The position numbers and the translations under genes are program-made. From contig JAATGF010000180.1 in the NCBI GenBank assembly GCA_015654795.1, positions 1-46,594 of the forward strand: DNA of 46,594 nucleotides, written 5' to 3'. The DNA comes from Bacteroidales bacterium (GTDB lineage: Bacteria; Bacteroidota; Bacteroidia; Bacteroidales; Prolixibacteraceae). Positions 17,421 to 26,157 of the stretch are shown here, in pieces (positions within the stretch are counted from its first letter, which is position 1; each line of letters begins with the position of its first letter). The notes beneath the pieces were generated by a model. The model made no database searches and was not told the DNA's origin. It saw only the letters and a list, made by a program, of their open reading frames with translations.

Positions 17421-18866
17421 TCAACGGTCACCATATTCAACACTCATTTTGTAATTCCATTGATTAAAATAGAGATTACCTCCGCGCCATTCTACTTCAC
17501 CGCGCTGAAAATCATACGGTTCGCTTCTGGCAAATTTCTTCTCCGGAATAAACTTACTGCTAATAGCATCATTGATGATCAATCGATAAGCATCTATTCC
17601 ACTCATATAAAACTCTTTTTCCTTTAAGTCCTTTGAATTTTGAAGATTAAACGACATATCGAGCGGAACCCAACCCACGCCATTGTAAAAGACTTCGCTC
17701 CAGTCGTGCAGGTTTACTTCGTCAGGATGCATCATCCAGCCACTCTGCCATTTAGCCGGGATTCCCTGATACCGTGCCATCGTCATAAATAATAATGTTT
17801 GCATACCGCAATCGCCACGATGGTTTTTTAAAACATACCCGGGAATAAATGGCATAATTGAATACTCCAGTGCGCCTGTCCAGATGATATGGTCGTTAAT
17901 CCAGTAATAGAGCTTTTTAACTTTCTCTACGGGATTTGTGGTTGTGCCCACAATACTGTCCGATAATTGCTTAATTTCGTTCGTAAATACGATTTGTGGG
18001 AATTGCTCTGCTGTATATTTTTTGAAGATTGCTGATGTTGTGTCGTAGGGGAGGATATTCAATTGGGATAAATCAAAGTACTGAGCTATTGATTGATAGG
18101 TAAACTGGATTTCAAACATAGCGGGTTTCCCTTTCGAAGCTGGCTGCTCCATATAAACTGAACGTTGTTCAGCAGAATCGGGGGCAATGGTATGAATGGC
18201 GGGAATCGTATTCAGAAGTTTAACATCTGTCTGACGATCATGAGATTCGTGCGGCCAAGGCATCCAGCAACGTATCGTTTCACCGTCCGGAACAGCGTCT
18301 GCTTTAACAGTGAGCCGATAGGTTACCTTCATTTTGACAGGACTTACTGGTTTTCCGTTAGATCCCTGTGTATTAATTACCCTACGGGAATGTTCCAATT
18401 TAAACTGAGAGAACTTGTCTGTAATCAAATCTGTCGAACCCATTGGTTTGGATTGCTGACCTGCAAAGATTAATTTCAGATTTGAAACAGCCCGATTGAA
18501 ATAGCGTTTTTCTCCATCGATAACCCTGTATTCGAGCCAATTGTTTTTTTCCCATTTAACGCGTTCTTCCTGTGAATATTCCCCAAATTCCTTTTTGAGC
18601 TTTTTTTCAACTTCAGTTTCCGTAAGGCTAAAATCGAGCCTTATACGTCCGGCCTGATCGCGCAATAATAATATTTTTTTTTGCGTTACCGAATCTGCCT
18701 TTCCTGCTGTTAGTATAGAATCAGCCCATTCAGTAACGAGCGACAACTGCCCGCTTTTAAAAGCAGCATCAATATCCACCGTTGAATGGCTTTTAATACC
18801 CTGGTACTGACAACTTACGATGACCAGGAAGAGAATAAGGGAAAAACCCGTTTTTTTGCGTTCCAT
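17421..18866 (-). CDS. Transglutaminase-like cysteine peptidase lipoprotein
   Basis: The start is set at ATG 18866 (481 residues). A longer frame opens at TTG 18908 but would run through the promoter and operator. From this ATG there is a lipoprotein signal with Cys19 (LFLVIVSC). The N-terminal half (about 25-300) is an extended beta-rich region, followed by a transglutaminase core (about 310-440) with Cys in HRGDCGMQT, His in LHDWSEV and Asp in WVPLDMSF, a complete triad. Such bacterial proteins usually act as peptidases. It may trim murein stem peptides or crosslinks next to the NlpC/P60 enzyme (inference). A palindromic dyad overlaps its -7 box, suggesting direct repression. Confidence 0.85.
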   Translation of the reverse strand: MERKKTGFSLILFLVIVSCQYQGIKSHSTVDIDAAFKSGQLSLVTEWADSILTAGKADSVTQKKILLLRDQAGRIRLDFSLTETEVEKKLKKEFGEYSQEERVKWEKNNWLEYRVIDGEKRYFNRAVSNLKLIFAGQQSKPMGSTDLITDKFSQFKLEHSRRVINTQGSNGKPVSPVKMKVTYRLTVKADAVPDGETIRCWMPWPHESHDRQTDVKLLNTIPAIHTIAPDSAEQRSVYMEQPASKGKPAMFEIQFTYQSIAQYFDLSQLNILPYDTTSAIFKKYTAEQFPQIVFTNEIKQLSDSIVGTTTNPVEKVKKLYYWINDHIIWTGALEYSIMPFIPGYVLKNHRGDCGMQTLLFMTMARYQGIPAKWQSGWMMHPDEVNLHDWSEVFYNGVGWVPLDMSFNLQNSKDLKEKEFYMSGIDAYRLIINDAISSKFIPEKKFARSEPYDFQRGEVEWRGGNLYFNQWNYKMSVEYGDR

Positions 18867-18897
18867 AATATTAATTCTTTTTCTACCTTTACAATTA

Positions 18898-18913
18898 TTG
18901 TAATACAAATTTA
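18898..18913 (-). promoter_or_regulatory. -7 box overlapped by a GntR-type palindrome, transglutaminase promoter
   Basis: The minus strand reads TAAATTTG (18913-18906), a full -7 match, which shares TTG with the perfect 11-bp dyad TTGTATTACAA (18908-18898). A TTTG upstream is 24 bases away, longer than the usual 19-21. Operator over the transcription start is what a simple repressor would use. The ATG is about 32 bases downstream. Confidence 0.4.
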
Positions 18914-19048
18914 AAGGTAAACATTTCGGGCTAATTTCAAACTTTTTTTAACCATCCTAACCAGATTACAAATCCCTGAAAAGTCAAATGTATTTCCCTG
19001 AACAATTACAAATTAAACAATTTTTTTTTAAAATGAAACGCTCATGAG

Positions 19049-19155
19049 CCAATGTTCATTGGCGAGCATTAAAAAACAAATTATATACGTATGAAATGAG
19101 CATGATTGATCAATCGCAAACCGAAATGAATATAATCTTCATGCGAATCGAAGAT
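19049..19155 (+). promoter_or_regulatory. Structured namZ leader with three inverted repeats and a possible 23-codon upstream frame
   Basis: CCAATG-TT-CATTGG (19049-19062), the perfect palindrome GATTGATCAATC (19104-19115) and ATCTTC/GAAGAT (19135-19155) lie in the 335-base gap before namZ. A 24-base segment at 19071-19095 resembles the sequence around the namZ start (19182-19206). An ATG at 19096 opens a 23-codon frame ending before namZ. No clear TAnnTTTG box was found. The region could be regulatory leader RNA or a duplicated gene start. Confidence 0.35.
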
Positions 19156-19201
19156 CAACGAAGTTAATTCCATATGGCCTTGAAAAAACAATTATATACA
19201 T

Positions 19202-20446
19202 ATGAATAATATCTTCAAAAAGCATTTTTTATTTGCATTCGTATTAACCCTGTTAACCTCGTCACTTTTTGCGGGAACTGTTAAAACAGGATTGGAAGTA
19301 CTAACATCGGCCGACTTCGGACCGTTAAAGGGTAAAAGAGTAGGTTTGATTACAAATCCAACAGGAGTTGACCATAATTTCCAATCGACCATTGATCTTT
19401 TCTTTCATTCAAAGCAAATTAAGCTGGTTGCTTTATACGGTCCGGAACATGGGGTCAGAGGTGATTATACTGCCGGAGCTACTGTTTCAAACTACAAGGA
19501 CCCTGAGACCGGTCTGCCGGTTTACAGTATTTACGGAAAAACACGGAAACCTACGCCTGAAATGCTTCAGAATATTGACGTTCTCGTCTATGATATTCAG
19601 GATATTGGTTCCCGTTCGTATACCTACATCAGTTCGCTTGGACTCGCCATGGAAGCTGCCGCCGAGAACAACATCGAATTTGTTGTATTGGACCGTCCTA
19701 ACCCTTTGGGAGGAATGAAGATGGAAGGTAGTCTCACGGAACCTGCGTTTACTTCGTTTGTGAGTCAGTTCCCGATACCCTATATTCATGGTCTTACGGT
19801 AGGTGAGCTTGCTACATTTCTGAATGATGAGGGATTACTTGCCAATAAAGTAAAATGCAATCTTAAGGTCATCAAGATGAAAGGGTGGAAAAGAAAAATG
19901 ACCTTCGAAAAAACAGGTCTGCCATGGGTCCCCTCCTCTCCGCATATTCCGCAAAATTATTCTTCGGTTTTCTACCCGATTTCAGGAATATTGGGTGAAC
20001 TTTACGTAATGAATATAGGGGTGGGTTATACTTTGCCCTTTCAGCTCTTTGCAGCCGACTGGATCAATGCTGACAGCCTTGCGGAAAATATGAAAGGACT
20101 CAACCTTACGGGACTCGACTTTCGCCCGATCCATTTCACTCCTTATTACAGCGTTGCAAAAGACAGGATGGTTCATGGGGTACAGGTTTATGTTACAGAC
20201 TATAAAAAAGCAGAACTGTCGCTTGTCCAGTTCTATATATTGCAGGAATGTCACAAACTCTGGCCTTCCAAAAACGTTTTTGAAATGTGTGATAAATCTC
20301 GTTTCGATATGTTTGACAAAGTATGCGGAACGGACAAGATAAGGATTGAATTTTCGAAGAGCTTTGAGGTTCAATCCATCCGGCAGATCTGGGAAAAGGA
20401 TATCGTGGCTTTTAGAGAGAAGGCAAAGAAATACTTGATGTATTAA
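19202..20446 (+). CDS. namZ: NamZ-type exo-beta-N-acetylmuramidase (DUF1343, GH171)
   Basis: A 414-residue DUF1343 protein with a signal peptide (MNNIFKKHFLFAFVLTLLTS, cleavage near LFAG). Family hallmarks are present: KRVGLITNPTG, LYGPEHGVRGD, LPVYSIYGKTRKPT, VYDIQDIGSRSYTYI, LDRPNPLGG, the PSSPHIP segment and GILGE. Members in B. subtilis (YbbC/NamZ) and Tannerella release MurNAc from the non-reducing end of peptide-free murein glycan. In B. subtilis NamZ works with NagZ and the amidase AmiE, and counterparts of all three are in this window. It is on the plus strand, against the flanking genes, and is followed after 46 bases by an unknown gene. Confidence 0.93.
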   Translation: MNNIFKKHFLFAFVLTLLTSSLFAGTVKTGLEVLTSADFGPLKGKRVGLITNPTGVDHNFQSTIDLFFHSKQIKLVALYGPEHGVRGDYTAGATVSNYKDPETGLPVYSIYGKTRKPTPEMLQNIDVLVYDIQDIGSRSYTYISSLGLAMEAAAENNIEFVVLDRPNPLGGMKMEGSLTEPAFTSFVSQFPIPYIHGLTVGELATFLNDEGLLANKVKCNLKVIKMKGWKRKMTFEKTGLPWVPSSPHIPQNYSSVFYPISGILGELYVMNIGVGYTLPFQLFAADWINADSLAENMKGLNLTGLDFRPIHFTPYYSVAKDRMVHGVQVYVTDYKKAELSLVQFYILQECHKLWPSKNVFEMCDKSRFDMFDKVCGTDKIRIEFSKSFEVQSIRQIWEKDIVAFREKAKKYLMY

Positions 20447-20492
20447 AATCATGATGCTTTTGGAATAGTAATAATTCGAAATACAGATCATT

Positions 20493-21218
20493 ATGAAGAA
20501 CGAAGACGAGGAGATACAAAGAATTTTAGAATCGGTCCCTGACAAGTTTGATGTTATGAACGAAGGCATTGATATTCAAACTCAGGAAGAATATATAGCG
20601 CTTTCGCACTCTTTCGGCGAAGGTGAATTGACAGAGCAAGAGACAATTAAGTTAGGAAGTTTGTTATGCATGACTATACCTGCTGAAGGGAAAAAAAGAG
20701 CTTTATCCATGTTAGCCCATATCGGAACAGTGACAGCCTTCAGGCAAATTGAGCAATACAACAAAAGCCCGGACAGGGAACTACAAAAATGGACCTACCT
20801 GGCACTAAACGAGTGCAGAATGCTCATGGAAAATTCGTTGGGCAGTGAAAATGGATTAATTATCAGTGGTATGGGAGGTCTTGGCGACAGATTGAGATAC
20901 TATTTTCTTCTTCTCCCTTTAATGGGAAAATCTTTTTCGGGTCTTCATCAGGATATAATAAGAGATGAGTTTACGATTGTATGTCATGATTTTAATTCAA
21001 TTTTAGAAACGCTCCACTATTCCGACAAATATGTAGGGGTAACAATACTAATGCCTTTAGATGTGGCTATTGGAACGATCATTGATACCGGAATAAAAAA
21101 GTGCAACGAACTGGGAACCTTTGTGCTTGTAAATTATTACGTAACCAACATGGACGTACCCGATGAATCGGAAATTCCTGATATTATCAGGAATGTGATG
21201 GGAGGAGAATCTGAATAA
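20493..21218 (+). CDS. Unknown cytoplasmic protein with HEAT-like helices
   Basis: A 241-residue protein I do not recognise. It has no signal peptide or membrane segment. Residues about 60-120 look like a HEAT-type helical repeat (KKRALSMLAHIGTVTAFRQI, then a second amphipathic helix). The second half is a mixed alpha/beta segment with GMGGLGDRLRYYFLLLP and a hydrophobic GVTILMPLDVAIGTIIDTG strand/helix. Codon use resembles neighbours, so it is a real gene. It lies 46 bases after namZ on the same strand, ends with a hairpin shared with the convergent GH3 gene, and is probably cotranscribed with namZ. A regulatory or scaffold role is possible but unsupported. Confidence 0.75.
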   Translation: MKNEDEEIQRILESVPDKFDVMNEGIDIQTQEEYIALSHSFGEGELTEQETIKLGSLLCMTIPAEGKKRALSMLAHIGTVTAFRQIEQYNKSPDRELQKWTYLALNECRMLMENSLGSENGLIISGMGGLGDRLRYYFLLLPLMGKSFSGLHQDIIRDEFTIVCHDFNSILETLHYSDKYVGVTILMPLDVAIGTIIDTGIKKCNELGTFVLVNYYVTNMDVPDESEIPDIIRNVMGGESE

Positions 21219-21252
21219 TTGTTTCTTCAAGGTTATCTGATTTTGTGATTAC

Positions 21253-21277
21253 TTGCCCGGCTTTAAAGCCGGGGCAA
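21253..21277. terminator. Bidirectional hairpin terminator overlapping the GH3 stop codon
   Basis: TTGCCCGGCTTT (21253-21264) pairs with AAAGCCGGGGCAA (21265-21277) with one bulged G. On the plus strand a T-rich tract follows. It sits between the convergent genes ending at 21218 and 21263. The last codons and the TAA of the GH3 gene lie inside the stem. Confidence 0.7.
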
Positions 21278-24200
21278 TTTTGATGTTTTCAATTCGTCAT
21301 ACATGAGTTGCAAAATTCCGGTCCGAACATTCAGATCACTAATCTTGTTATTGTTTCTAGTGGGGTAAACCCTGTTTGAAAGGAAAATATAAATAAGTCC
21401 ATTTGACGGATCGGCCCAGAAAAATGTTCCGGTATAGCCAAAATGACCAAAACTTTGAGGCGTAGCTCCGGGACAAGGATAGGCGTCTTCCGCTGTAAAT
21501 TTTTGATTATCAATTAAAGGCTTGTCGAAGCCCAGTCCGCGGCGGTTGTTGTTCTGCGGAAATTGGACACGATTAAATTCTTCGATGGTTGATTTTTTCA
21601 GATATTGTTTTCCTCCATAAGTTCCAAATTGAACATACATTTGTATCAATTTGGCTAAATCGTTAGCTGAAGCAAACAGTCCGGCATTCCCGGCAATCCC
21701 GCCAAATACGGCAGCCGACTCGTCGTGCACACTGCCATGTATCAATCTCTTACGGTATATCGAATCATATTCGGTAGGGACAATCTGATCATCAGAGAAT
21801 TTTTTCGATGGTTGATAGGTTATCGTCGTCGCACCAAGCGGAGCATAGAAATTTTGATCAAGATAATCTGTAAATTTCATTCCCGTTATCTTTGTAACAA
21901 TTTCAGGCGTTAAAATAATTGACAGATCACTGTAAACATATTTTCCCCTTGTCTTCAATGGCGATTTTCTGATCGCTTTATTTACTTTGCTTCTAAACTT
22001 TGAATTGAGATAAAGGCCGGGAGCAACTTCCAAATTATACTTATCGTTTGGCGCGGCGCTGTACCACTTTGGCAATAAGCCTTTTCCATTCATCGACTGT
22101 TTGTAGAACGGAATAAAGGGAACCAATCCTGACTGATGCGCAAGTAGTTCACGCAGTGTAAGATCACTTTTATTTGACGGATGAAGAAAACCTTTTCGCC
22201 AATCAGTCCAGTAGGTTGAAAATGGTTTATCGAGAAGGTATTTACCTTCTTCATTTAATTTCATAATAGCAGGAAGTGAACCTGCAACCTTAGTGACAGA
22301 AGCCAGATCGTAAATATCATCTAGGGACGCAGGAATCCGGTTTTCGTAGGTATGAAAGCCATATGCTTTTTGAAAAATCACCTTCCCGTCTTTGGCAACG
22401 AGGATATTACACCCGGGAAAAGCTTTCTGATTCAATGCATTATTTACAATAGAATCGATGTGCCCGTTAAATTTTGCAGAATTTAGTCCAACCTCTTCGG
22501 GGACTGTATATTTTAAACGAATTGGCAGACTGATTGTCAGTCCGTCCCCGACCCGGTAGCGATTACCGATCGAGACTGGCAATTTTCCACTTGCGCCGAT
22601 TCCTCCAAATAATAATTGAGCTGCTAATTCCTGTGAGGTTGCCGTATTTTGATAAGCGATCAACATACCATCGGGATGTCCAACGTCTTTCAACTCACTG
22701 ATGGCGTAAGGATTAGAAAAGAAAACAATTACCGATTTGTTCATCGAAGATAAACGGCTGATCAGATTTTCAAGGTTTTCGGTTACACCATAAGGGCGTC
22801 GTGGGGCAATATGCTTCAGGATTCCCACCTTGACAGTACGACGGACTTTACTTTCATATAATGAATGGATGCCTGAAATCACCAGATTATATCCTTTTAG
22901 TTTCTGAATTATTCCGTTCAGCTCTGTTTCTGTAAAATCCTCAGAGAGATTAAAATAATCAACTTTGGTATAGTTACCGAGCATTTTCTGAAATGGGGTA
23001 ACCGATGCAGATCCCACAGAAAGAGCTGCAATCCGAAGCGAATCTAATCCCTGAAACGGAATCAAATTGTTTTTATTCTCAAGTAGCGTAAGTGCTGATT
23101 CAACAAGTTGTCGTTGGGCAAATTGAGCGCCCGAAGAATTCAGTTCAGCAACAAGTCCCTGAATTTTTACCGGCAGATAGTGATTTAATCCTGCAAAATA
23201 TTTGGCTGCCAACACCCGGCGACATTTGAGATTAATATTATCCCACGAAAGTTCCTTTTTAAGGATTGCCTCTTTAATCGCTTTAAGTGTTGCTTCACCA
23301 TCGACCGGGAATTCGATAACATCATTTCCAGCTTCAATAGCCTGAACATCAATACTTCCTTCTTTTTTGGTTAAGGCTGCACCGCCCATATTCATCGCGT
23401 CGGTGATAATGAGTCCTTTATAATTCCACTCTTTTCGGATCACACCTTCAATGGCACTATTTGAAAGACTTGAAGGACCTTCACCATTGGGATCGAGGGC
23501 AGGTACGCGCATATGAGCCGTCATTATTCCTCCAATCCCTTCGACGGATAATCTTTTAAACGGAAAAAGTTCGAGGCTGTCAAGCCGCTGACGCTTGTAT
23601 GGAAGATATGGTAATGATGAGTGAGAATCAGTCTTTGTATCACCGTGGCCCGGATAATGTTTGGCTACAGCGATTATTCCATTCTCCTGGAGACCTTTCA
23701 TATAAGCCAGACATTTATTGGTAACACGGTCGCGGGATTCGCCAAAAGAACGCATTCCGATAATTGGATTAAGAGGTTCCGTGTTAATGTCAGCAACAGG
23801 TCCAAGACTCATTTGAACGCCAAGACGTTTTAACTGCGATGCCATCACGATGGCACATTTCCGGATCAGTTCGTCGTCCGAAATAGCTCCCATTGTCATA
23901 TTATATGGAAACGGCTCCACATCATCGAGACGCATGCCGGCGCCCCATTCGGCATCCATAGCAATCATAAGTGGCGTTTTGGCCAATGACTGATAGTAAT
24001 TAATTAATTGCGACTGCTTTACAGCTGTTCCCTCGAAGAATACCAGTCCGCCAAAATTATTTTTGCGAACAAGCTCAGCTACACGGAATTGTTTTTGCAA
24101 ATCTTCATCACCGCTTACATCAAGCCAGATCAATTGAGCAATCCGTTCATCAGGTGAAAGTGAGTTGAAAACTGAATCGACCCAGGGATGATTTAGATAC

Positions 24201-24286
24201 TTGTCAAGATTTATCTGCGCTTTCGATTTCATGGGGAAGATCAGCGTCAGCAATAATAACAAACCAATCAGCTTATTCTTTTGCAT
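21263..24286 (-). CDS. NagZ-type GH3 beta-N-acetylglucosaminidase fused to a beta-lactamase-fold serine hydrolase
   Basis: A 1007-residue exported two-enzyme protein with a signal peptide ending near SKAQ (24). The GH3 N-terminal barrel (about 30-375) has the NagZ catalytic loop KHYPGHG (209-215) with DSH (220-222) and nucleophile Asp296 in IITDAMNMGG. The GH3 C-terminal domain is about 390-590. The class C beta-lactamase/esterase domain (about 600-1005) has S663-V-T-K666, Y785-S-D and HFGYTGT near the end. NagZ removes GlcNAc from murein disaccharides and glycan ends. The second domain could be a peptidase, esterase or amidase on the same material. This pairing recurs in Bacteroidota. It follows the M28 gene by 50 bases, so the two are probably cotranscribed. 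Confidence 0.93.
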   Translation of the reverse strand: MQKNKLIGLLLLLTLIFPMKSKAQINLDKYLNHPWVDSVFNSLSPDERIAQLIWLDVSGDEDLQKQFRVAELVRKNNFGGLVFFEGTAVKQSQLINYYQSLAKTPLMIAMDAEWGAGMRLDDVEPFPYNMTMGAISDDELIRKCAIVMASQLKRLGVQMSLGPVADINTEPLNPIIGMRSFGESRDRVTNKCLAYMKGLQENGIIAVAKHYPGHGDTKTDSHSSLPYLPYKRQRLDSLELFPFKRLSVEGIGGIMTAHMRVPALDPNGEGPSSLSNSAIEGVIRKEWNYKGLIITDAMNMGGAALTKKEGSIDVQAIEAGNDVIEFPVDGEATLKAIKEAILKKELSWDNINLKCRRVLAAKYFAGLNHYLPVKIQGLVAELNSSGAQFAQRQLVESALTLLENKNNLIPFQGLDSLRIAALSVGSASVTPFQKMLGNYTKVDYFNLSEDFTETELNGIIQKLKGYNLVISGIHSLYESKVRRTVKVGILKHIAPRRPYGVTENLENLISRLSSMNKSVIVFFSNPYAISELKDVGHPDGMLIAYQNTATSQELAAQLLFGGIGASGKLPVSIGNRYRVGDGLTISLPIRLKYTVPEEVGLNSAKFNGHIDSIVNNALNQKAFPGCNILVAKDGKVIFQKAYGFHTYENRIPASLDDIYDLASVTKVAGSLPAIMKLNEEGKYLLDKPFSTYWTDWRKGFLHPSNKSDLTLRELLAHQSGLVPFIPFYKQSMNGKGLLPKWYSAAPNDKYNLEVAPGLYLNSKFRSKVNKAIRKSPLKTRGKYVYSDLSIILTPEIVTKITGMKFTDYLDQNFYAPLGATTITYQPSKKFSDDQIVPTEYDSIYRKRLIHGSVHDESAAVFGGIAGNAGLFASANDLAKLIQMYVQFGTYGGKQYLKKSTIEEFNRVQFPQNNNRRGLGFDKPLIDNQKFTAEDAYPCPGATPQSFGHFGYTGTFFWADPSNGLIYIFLSNRVYPTRNNNKISDLNVRTGILQLMYDELKTSKLPRL

Positions 24287-24336
24287 CTTAAACGTTTTTA
24301 ACGGACATTATATTTGATGTTATATGTTTTCTAAAA

Positions 24337-25620
24337 TTAAATCGAATCAAAAAACAGGATCATTAATTTACAGTAATCGACAAATTCTGTAAGTGGCAGG
24401 GTTTCATATTTGTCGAATATGTCGTGATATGCGCGAATTCCGCCCTGCGTATAAATGTAAAAACAAGGTACGCCTTTCTGATAAAAAAAGCAATGATCGC
24501 TATTACATGCAGCGCCACGGATATCGACCTTTGGCAATAAACCTTGCTGTTGGTTTATTGTTGAAATCAGATCGAATTTTTCTTTGTAAATACTCCCGTT
24601 AACGATTCTTATTCCTTCCTCTCCGGTTCCGGCGAGATCGAAATTTACAAGGAATTTTATTTTGGTTAAGTCAATCAACGGATTATCAATAAAAGCCTTC
24701 GCACCAAGTAGTCCTAATTCTTCGCCTGATAATGCGATAAATACGATTGTATATTTGGGTTTATTTTCTGCGTAATGTTTTGCGAGATTTAAAATCATAG
24801 CTACTCCACTCGCATTATCGTTAGCTCCCGGGAAATAAATGTCTTTTCCCAGTTTACCCAAATGATCATAGTGCGCCAAAACTACGATAGTTGAATCCGA
24901 GTCAGATGCCCCTTTTACAGATCCTATTATATTCTGAGTTTCGTATTTCTGAATGAACTTTGCATCAACGGTTATTTCGATGGAGTTTAGGCTGATCAAA
25001 TCTAACTCCTTGTTTACAATAACAACCGGTCGAATATTTTGAGTCGTCGAGCTTTCCCAGGTGAGTTTCTCATTTGTATAAATGATGATACCTTTGATAT
25101 TTACTTCAGGACTATATTTCAGGAATTGCAGGTATTCATCAATCTTCTTACTTAGTTCCGGTTCTTCATTCTTTTTATTTCTGTTGTCAATAAGAATAAA
25201 TGAATTGCCTGCTTTATTTACCAGGGAAACTAATTTTGCATCTGTGTCAATTTGGCTCCTATCTGTCTTAATTATCTGATATTTACCATTTATAGACGGA
25301 CACGAAGATTCGACTAAATAATCAGTAGCCGTCTTTAATTCCATTCCATCTATCCTGACGAATACTCTATTGGGTAGAGTATTAACGGAGATATTGAGTT
25401 TCTGGAAGTAAGTTTTCTTGTTTCCTGGCAACAAACCGAGATTGCGGTATTCATTTGCAATATAGTCAGCACTTATCTTGTCACCATTTTCAATATACCC
25501 ACGACCTTTAAATTCTGCAGAGGATAGTCTTTCGATAATTCTTCTTGCATAATCAATATCCTGCGAAAAGGTAAGAAGGTGGAAAGAGAACAAAAGCAGA
25601 AAGAGCAGTGGTTTTTTCAT
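24337..25620 (-). CDS. Secreted M28-family aminopeptidase
   Basis: A 427-residue protein with a signal peptide (MKKPLLFLLLFSFHLLTFS-QD). It has an inserted region (about 85-225) of the PA/protease-associated kind and a C-terminal M28 zinc peptidase (about 235-425). Ligands are visible: AHYDHLG (His, Asp), GANDNASG (bridging Asp), SGEELGLLG (catalytic Glu and zinc Glu), NFDLAG (Asp) and HCFFYQKG (His). M28 enzymes release N-terminal amino acids. In this context it may split L-Ala-L-Glu made by the epimerase, or cut stem peptides (inference). It precedes the GH3 gene by 50 bases. I see no good promoter box upstream in the 137-base gap. Confidence 0.88.
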   Translation of the reverse strand: MKKPLLFLLLFSFHLLTFSQDIDYARRIIERLSSAEFKGRGYIENGDKISADYIANEYRNLGLLPGNKKTYFQKLNISVNTLPNRVFVRIDGMELKTATDYLVESSCPSINGKYQIIKTDRSQIDTDAKLVSLVNKAGNSFILIDNRNKKNEEPELSKKIDEYLQFLKYSPEVNIKGIIIYTNEKLTWESSTTQNIRPVVIVNKELDLISLNSIEITVDAKFIQKYETQNIIGSVKGASDSDSTIVVLAHYDHLGKLGKDIYFPGANDNASGVAMILNLAKHYAENKPKYTIVFIALSGEELGLLGAKAFIDNPLIDLTKIKFLVNFDLAGTGEEGIRIVNGSIYKEKFDLISTINQQQGLLPKVDIRGAACNSDHCFFYQKGVPCFYIYTQGGIRAYHDIFDKYETLPLTEFVDYCKLMILFFDSI

Positions 25621-25757
25621 GGAATAATTATTTGATGGAAATTAAATGTCATGTAAATTTGCACTTTTCAATCCTATTTATTCGTGATAATCATCTATTT
25701 AGTTGGTACTAATCAGATATGCAATACAAAAAGCTATATATGATAATTTCAAAGAAT

Positions 25758-26048
25758 CTATTTACCTGTGGCATAAGAATATTGATTATTTTTCCACTGT
25801 TCGAAAGTTATTCCTTTTATTTTTAAATATATATTGTCAGGACAGAGTTCAATATTTTCGTCCCAGGCAATTGCACCAGTTTCAGTATCAATATAGACTT
25901 TGTCGAAGAAATCCGAATCCTTCCAATTTTGAAAAACAGGTTTATTGATTAAATGCGACAAATCAACCTCTCCTTCGGTGTCATCATCGAATTTTAACCA
26001 AATGGAATATTGACTAATTGTTTTAACCTGTATTGGTTTAGATATCAT
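25758..26048 (-). CDS. DUF2442-like small protein
   Basis: A 96-residue protein with the DUF2442 pattern: KTISQYSIWLKFDDDTEGEVDL, then GAIAWDENIELCPDNIYLKI. Members are often the second gene of DUF4160-DUF2442 pairs linked to toxin-antitoxin-like islands. No DUF4160 partner is present on either side, so it is an orphan, and its link to murein use is doubtful. A -7 box TAAATTTG (26079-26072) lies 24 bases before the start, suggesting independent transcription. Confidence 0.7.
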   Translation of the reverse strand: MISKPIQVKTISQYSIWLKFDDDTEGEVDLSHLINKPVFQNWKDSDFFDKVYIDTETGAIAWDENIELCPDNIYLKIKGITFEQWKNNQYSYATGK

Positions 26049-26071
26049 GATTTTAATTTTTTCGTTTATTA

Positions 26072-26079
26072 CAAATTTA
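26072..26079 (-). promoter_or_regulatory. -7 box of the DUF2442 gene
   Basis: The minus strand reads TAAATTTG, a full TAnnTTTG match, 24 bases upstream of the start codon. No matching -33 element at 19-21 bases was seen. Confidence 0.35.
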
Positions 26080-26157
26080 GTATTTATTAATGGAATCTAT
26101 TCCGGGATTTGTAACATTTACGAATCCCTAATTTTCAAATAAATCCATCGTAAAATC

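Noticed and set aside
18867-18908. Extended start (TTG at 18908) for the transglutaminase gene
   Set aside because: The extension would cover the -7 box and dyad and would bury the lipoprotein signal, which starts properly at ATG 18866.
19982-20569. 195-codon frame antisense to namZ
   Set aside because: It is the mirror of a strongly conserved coding sequence, and namZ motifs are unmistakable on the plus strand.
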